A stretch of 64,000 nt of DNA from Rhodocyclaceae bacterium (GTDB lineage: Bacteria; Pseudomonadota; Gammaproteobacteria; Burkholderiales; Rhodocyclaceae): the NCBI GenBank assembly GCA_023230455.1, contig JALNXH010000008.1, forward strand, positions 75,003 to 139,002, in the 5' to 3' direction. A program made the position numbers and the translations under genes. The notes beneath the pieces were generated by a model, which worked only from the letters and a program-made list of their open reading frames with translations, made no database searches and had not been told where the DNA came from. Shown one piece after another: positions 60,408-64,000 of the stretch (the stretch's first letter is position 1; every line of letters starts with the position of its first letter).

Positions 60408-61613
60408 ATGGGAAATTCAACAGACGAAGCCACCGCTACTGCAGCGCCAACTCCCGTACCCTTGTTCGTTGACGATTTGCTGGCCGCAGCGAGCGGCGCA
60501 ACCGGTCTGACGGATTTCGGTGACCGGCAGTTCGTCAAGGGTTTGACCACGCTTACGGACGCTCTGCGCAGCGAAGCCAGACTCAATGCGATGGGGCACC
60601 TGATGGTATCCGGGGGCCTTATCCGGCTACTGAGCAACCGGCTGCGCTACCAGCGCGACGTGACGCAGCACCCGGAGATCCGCGACGAGAAGATCGCGGC
60701 GCCGATCATCATTCTCGGGCTGCCGCGCACCGGTACCTCGAAGCTACAGCGGGTGATGTCGGCCGACCCGACCGTGCAACGCCTGGAATTCTGGCGCACC
60801 ATCAACCCCGCCCCGTTCCCCGGCGAAGAGCCCGGCAACCCCAAGGCGCGCATCGAAGCCGGCTTGCTGGTTGAAAACACATTGTCGACGATGTTCCCCG
60901 GCTGGATGGCGCGCCACCCCATGGAAGCGCTGGAACCGGACGAAGAACTGCACATCATGGACATGTCGTTCGAATGCGTGATCTCCTGGCTGTTCTCGCG
61001 CGTGCCGTCGTTCTACACCTACATCAACCAGTGCGATCCGCATCCGACCTACAACATCCTCCACGCCATGCTGCAATACCTGCAATGGCAGGATGGCGGC
61101 GGGCGCGGGCGACCGTGGATCATGAAGTCGCCGGTGCATATCGGCGCCTTGCCGACGCTGATCGAGACTTTCCCCGATGCGACGATCGTGCATTGCCATC
61201 GCGATCCGCGCAAGGTCATCCCATCCTTCGCATCGCTGATCGAAGAAGGACGCAAGATGGGCAGCGATTCCGTCGATCCGCTGGAGATCGGACGCGACAT
61301 GCTCAACCATTGGGGCGATCAGATCGACCGCAACCTGAAGGCCCGCGAGAGTCTGCCGGCCTCGCGCATCATGGACGTCCAGTTCGAGGAAATCATGAAA
61401 GACGACGTTGGCGTAATCCGTCGGATTTACCAGCGTGCCGGCCGCACCCTGACACCGGAGGCCATCGCTGCGTTCAAGGACTACGACGCGCGTCGGCCCG
61501 ACAAACATTGGGGGCAATACGAATACACGGCGGAGCAATACGGCCTCAACGACGCCATCATTGACGAGCGCTTCGAGGAATATCGCAAGCGTTTCATCAC
61601 CGCCGGAAAATAA
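60408..61613 (+). CDS. PAPS-dependent sulfotransferase family protein
   Basis: 401-residue cytoplasmic protein of the Sulfotransfer_3 type. The 5'-phosphosulfate loop is GLPRTGTSKLQRVM (about 105-118) and the 3'-phosphate site is IVHCHRDPRKVIPSF (about 264-278). In between, WIMKSPVHIGAL is also characteristic. It would transfer sulfate from PAPS to a hydroxyl. ATG 60408 has a strong AAAAGGAGG; the frame is open further upstream but without signals. It follows cysD-cysNC and precedes a DUF1214 gene by 11 nt. An endogenous small alcohol, perhaps terpenoid, is the inferred acceptor; lipid or carbohydrate acceptors are not excluded. Confidence 0.87.
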   Translation: MGNSTDEATATAAPTPVPLFVDDLLAAASGATGLTDFGDRQFVKGLTTLTDALRSEARLNAMGHLMVSGGLIRLLSNRLRYQRDVTQHPEIRDEKIAAPIIILGLPRTGTSKLQRVMSADPTVQRLEFWRTINPAPFPGEEPGNPKARIEAGLLVENTLSTMFPGWMARHPMEALEPDEELHIMDMSFECVISWLFSRVPSFYTYINQCDPHPTYNILHAMLQYLQWQDGGGRGRPWIMKSPVHIGALPTLIETFPDATIVHCHRDPRKVIPSFASLIEEGRKMGSDSVDPLEIGRDMLNHWGDQIDRNLKARESLPASRIMDVQFEEIMKDDVGVIRRIYQRAGRTLTPEAIAAFKDYDARRPDKHWGQYEYTAEQYGLNDAIIDERFEEYRKRFITAGK

Positions 61614-61624
61614 AGGAGACATGC

Positions 61625-62827
61625 ATGAGCACTAACGGCAATCACCCGGTACACGGGCAGGATGTGAACGGGCTGGCGATCGGCGATCCAGCCATCTGGC
61701 GCGCGATGACCCGCGCCATCGGCGAACTGGAAAGCCTCGTCTGGAACGACCCGCTGATCAAGGACGACCTGACCCGGGCGGAAGGCGTGCGCTACCTGAC
61801 ACGCCTCATCGTCTCGGCCGCACAGATGACCTTCGAGGGTTTCAGAGCGGACTACCCGCTGCTGCTCAAGTTCCTGTCCACCCGCGTCCACTGGGGCCTG
61901 CCGGCCACCGACTGCCTCTACCAGTGGGCGCCGGTGCATGGCGATCACGTCTATCGCATCATCGGCGACCGGGGCACAGCGCACCTGTTCGACGTCGAGA
62001 CCCGCGTCGGCCACTTTGCCCACGTCAGCGAATGGAAGCTGTTCGACCGCAGCAACGAGTTCAAGATCGGCCCGGACAACCAGATCGAAATCGTGCTCAG
62101 CCGCAACGAACAACCGGGCAACTGGATCAAGCTGCCCGAAGGTCCAGGCAACATCATTTTCCGCCAGTACTTCTACGACTGGATCAACGAAAAGTCGGCC
62201 AAGGTACAGATCGTGCGTGACGGCGCCAAATATCCGCCGCCGCCGATGACGACACAGGCGATGACCGACTGCGCCCAGTTGTTCATCGACTGGCTACACA
62301 ATCTGCCCGCCACCTTCGCCCAGGTGGTGCGCAGTTACTACACCGCGCCCGAAGATTCGATGATCTTCGATCCCATCGATTTCGGCTGGAAGGACTTGCG
62401 TTACGGCAAGACCACCTACAACTGCGCCGAGGACGAGGCGCTGATCGTCGAGGTACGGCCGCCCGCCGCCTACTACTGGAGCATCCAGCTGTGCAGCCAT
62501 TTCTGGGAAGCGCGCGACTGGAACCTGCGCCAGACTTCGCTCAACGGCCACCAGGCGGCACTGGACGACGATGGCGTACTTCGTGCCGTCATTGCCCATA
62601 CCGACCCGGGCGTACCCAACTGGCTCGATGCCGGCGGCCACCAGCGCGGTTTGCTGGCGATTCGCTACTACAAGGCCGATTCGCTGCCGGTGCCGACCGT
62701 GCGTCGTGTGAAGCTGTCGCAGCTGCGCGCGTCCCTGCCGTCATCGACTCCCGCCGTCAGCAACGAAACACGCCAGGAGAGCCTGCGGGCACGATCCTGG
62801 TCTGTGGCCCGGCGCGATTGCGACTGA
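61625..62827 (+). CDS. DUF1214 domain-containing protein
   Basis: 400 residues, no signal peptide. The C-terminal half resembles DUF1214 (YWSIQLCSHFWEARDWNLRQTSLN, DPGVPNWLDAGGHQRGLLAIRY). The N-terminal half (RAMTRAIGELESLVWNDPL, LSTRVHWGLPATDCLYQWAPV) is shared by relatives beside sulfotransferases in terpenoid or steroid clusters as I recall. Function unestablished. It starts 11 nt after the sulfotransferase stop with AAAGGAG ahead of ATG 61625, so it is likely cotranslated. A partner lyase or binding protein for the sulfated product is a guess based on position. The basic tail after residue 360 is not conserved-looking. Confidence 0.72.
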   Translation: MSTNGNHPVHGQDVNGLAIGDPAIWRAMTRAIGELESLVWNDPLIKDDLTRAEGVRYLTRLIVSAAQMTFEGFRADYPLLLKFLSTRVHWGLPATDCLYQWAPVHGDHVYRIIGDRGTAHLFDVETRVGHFAHVSEWKLFDRSNEFKIGPDNQIEIVLSRNEQPGNWIKLPEGPGNIIFRQYFYDWINEKSAKVQIVRDGAKYPPPPMTTQAMTDCAQLFIDWLHNLPATFAQVVRSYYTAPEDSMIFDPIDFGWKDLRYGKTTYNCAEDEALIVEVRPPAAYYWSIQLCSHFWEARDWNLRQTSLNGHQAALDDDGVLRAVIAHTDPGVPNWLDAGGHQRGLLAIRYYKADSLPVPTVRRVKLSQLRASLPSSTPAVSNETRQESLRARSWSVARRDCD

Positions 62828-62882
62828 CGCAATCGGCGGGTTTTAGCAAGCAATTGACGAAAAAAACATAGGAGGAAAAAGC

Positions 62883-63659
62883 ATGTCCAACATCGAAAAA
62901 CTGTTTTCACTCAAAGGCAAGGTGGCGCTGGTAACCGGCGCCGGCACGGGCATGGGCGCGCGCTTCGCACAGACCCTGGCCGATGCGGGAGCCAAGGTCA
63001 TCTGCGCCGCGCGTCGCCTGGACAAGGTGCAGAGCGTGGCAGACGGTATTGTCGCGGCGGGAGGCGACGCCATCGCTCTTGCTTTGGATATCGGCGATAC
63101 CGCCAGCGTGGGACGCGTATTCGACCAGGCACAGCAGAAGTACGGCCTGATCGATGTGCTGGTCAATAACGCGGCGCAACTCGATTTCGCGCCGTTCCCG
63201 GATGTCGACGATGCGGCATGGGCCAATCTGTTCAACGTCAATGTGGCGGGGCCGATGCGTATGGCGCGGGAGTTTTCCAAGCGGCTGATCGCCGCCGATA
63301 GACCGGGCGCCATCATCAACGTGACCTCGATTACCGGGCAGCAGGTTTTGCGTAATGTGCCCTGCTACGGCAGCGCCAAGGCCGCGGTAATCCAGATGAC
63401 GAAGCAGATCGCCGCCGATCTTCTCGACAAGAAGATCCGCTGCAATTCCATCGCCCCCGGATATTTCATGACCGACATGGTGAGTGGGTATTTCGAGACG
63501 GAACAGGGCAAGGCCGAAACGCAAAAGCTGCCGGCAAAACGCGTCGGCAGCGTGGAGGAACTGGATGGGGTTCTGCTGCTCCTCGCCAGCGATGCATCTT
63601 CCTACATGAACGGCGCGATCATCCCGGTAGATTACGGCCACGTAATGCTGTTGGCTTAA
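62883..63659 (+). CDS. SDR-family oxidoreductase (paralogue 2)
   Basis: 258-residue classical SDR: TGAGTGMG, LVNNAAQ (NNAA in place of NNAG), catalytic Ser in NVTSITG and YGSAK. It is co-linear with the SDR at 27666 over its whole length, without gaps. ATG 62883 has AGGAGG. It is the last gene of the cysD-cysNC-sulfotransferase-DUF1214 series, as its paralogue follows the CrtC-like/phosphotransferase genes. It would oxidise or reduce a hydroxy/keto group on a related substrate. Confidence 0.9.
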   Translation: MSNIEKLFSLKGKVALVTGAGTGMGARFAQTLADAGAKVICAARRLDKVQSVADGIVAAGGDAIALALDIGDTASVGRVFDQAQQKYGLIDVLVNNAAQLDFAPFPDVDDAAWANLFNVNVAGPMRMAREFSKRLIAADRPGAIINVTSITGQQVLRNVPCYGSAKAAVIQMTKQIAADLLDKKIRCNSIAPGYFMTDMVSGYFETEQGKAETQKLPAKRVGSVEELDGVLLLLASDASSYMNGAIIPVDYGHVMLLA

Positions 63660-63726
63660 GACGCGGAGCGCCGGAGGCGGTCTAACGACCTTCGCGGGGA
63701 AACCCGTGTATGTAGAAGTGGGCGGC

Positions 63727-63745
63727 CTGCGCGGCTTTCGCGCAG
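63727..63745. terminator. Hairpin downstream of SDR gene
   Basis: CTGCGCG-GCTTT-CGCGCAG, a perfect 7-bp stem with a 5-nt loop, 67 nt after the SDR stop. No T-tract follows. Confidence 0.4.
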
Positions 63746-63779
63746 TGCCCCTGACCGCGGTGTTAGCCCGCAGATTGGC

Positions 63780-63887
63780 AAGCTGAACGACAGGCCGTTT
63801 CGAGCGCGCAACATTGTCAGCGTCTTGGAACTGCTGCGAGAGAGTGAATGTTCAGCATATGACGGCGAGTTTGTTGCGCTAGTGTAG
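63780..63887 (+). pseudogene. Possible PIN-domain (VapC-like) toxin fragment
   Basis: The frame reads KLNDRPFRARNIVSVLELL and then a segment ending CSAYDGEFVAL before TAG at 63885. SAYDGEFVAL resembles the conserved SAYDxxFVALA element of PIN-domain toxins. No start or remainder is present. The similarity stops at a TA dinucleotide (63880-63881), where IS630-type elements insert, so this may be a toxin gene cut by the element to the right. Short and uncertain. Confidence 0.32.
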
Positions 63888-63962
63888 CGTTCTATTCTTG
63901 ATGGAACTTATACAAATCAGGTGTCTCCAATGCTGTAATTCATCACAGCGAGGAGAGGGCGA

Positions 63963-64000
63963 GTGCGAGTTGCTGCGGAGATTGTGTTGAGCGAGGAAGA
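63963..64000 (+). mobile_element. Start of IS630-family transposase ORF, cut by window edge
   Basis: From GTG 63963, preceded by GAGGAGAGGG, the frame gives VRVAAEIVLSEE before the window ends. IS630-family transposases often begin with a similar (M)RxAAxIVLSxEE stretch. Only 12 codons are visible, so this is a tentative call. Confidence 0.45.

Larger units (their letters stand above)
63660..63962. other. Intergenic region with remnant sequences
   Basis: About 300 nt after the SDR. It contains a small hairpin (63727-63745) and a possible PIN-domain fragment (63780-63887), then about 75 nt of A+T-richer DNA leading into a transposase start. No intact gene. Confidence 0.6.

Noticed and set aside
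1..64000. tRNA/rRNA genes, CRISPR arrays, riboswitches
   Set aside because: I scanned the intergenic stretches and saw no cloverleaf, regularly spaced repeat series or known riboswitch core. Small RNAs cannot be excluded by eye.

Overview
The window is high-GC, densely packed bacterial DNA, most consistent with a betaproteobacterium of the Rhodocyclales / Sterolibacteriaceae kind. Grounds: a DUF1840 gene (a family I associate with Betaproteobacteria), Cca of the proteobacterial type, an anaerobe-style 2-hydroxyacyl-CoA dehydratase / benzoyl-CoA-reductase-like system beside isoprenoid-degradation genes, and many PAS/REC/HD-GYP signalling proteins. The genus is an inference; there is no rRNA or tRNA in the window.

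Layout. 1-2.4 kb: cca (5' end outside the window), an alpha/beta hydrolase and DUF1840. 2.4-9.0 kb (minus strand): an amino-acid catabolic set made of an ALDH7-type dehydrogenase, a single-chain arginase-ornithine aminotransferase fusion, and PutA. Together they would take arginine, ornithine and proline to glutamate. 9.1-23.9 kb: a signalling island with an 1851-residue hybrid kinase, two tandem-REC proteins, a REC-HD-GYP phosphodiesterase, a hemerythrin-histidine kinase, a GAF-PAS kinase and a REC-PAS-GGDEF-EAL-REC protein. 24.2-26.2 kb: a luciferase-like monooxygenase and a hydrolase.

26.4-55.5 kb is a catabolic and export region, nearly all on the minus strand. It holds (a) a five-gene operon: CrtC-like protein, APH-type phosphotransferase, a 177-residue unknown, an SDR and a GeoA-like alcohol dehydrogenase; (b) a TetR regulator, an aldehyde dehydrogenase and a PQQ/heme-c alcohol dehydrogenase; (c) an RND / YCF48-like / DUF1329 / DUF1302 envelope cluster; (d) an eight-gene operon: 2-hydroxyacyl-CoA dehydratase subunits and activator, alpha-methylacyl-CoA racemase, acyl-CoA dehydrogenase, an SDR lacking its catalytic residues, acyl-CoA synthetase and a molybdopterin oxidoreductase. 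A second TetR is divergent from (d). A 17-bp palindrome, AGTRAGTNNNACTYACT, occurs at the three promoters that head (a), (c) and (d), and at two of them it fills the -35/-10 spacer, so these blocks look like one regulon.

55.6-63.7 kb: CysQ, a domesticated-looking IS630-type ORF open in frame into cysD, cysNC (with APS kinase), a PAPS-type sulfotransferase, a DUF1214 protein and an SDR. This amounts to PAPS synthesis, use and PAP disposal in one place. The right edge carries a PIN-domain remnant and the start of an IS630-like transposase.

Working model (inference): the organism degrades an isoprenoid alcohol (terpenoid or sterol side chain). A hydroxyl is activated by phosphorylation in one cassette and by sulfation in another, each cassette pairing an activating transferase with a candidate lyase and a paralogous SDR. 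The product is oxidised (GeoA-like ADH, ALDH, PQQ-ADH), CoA-activated, epimerised at the 2-methyl carbon and passed to beta-oxidation-like steps.
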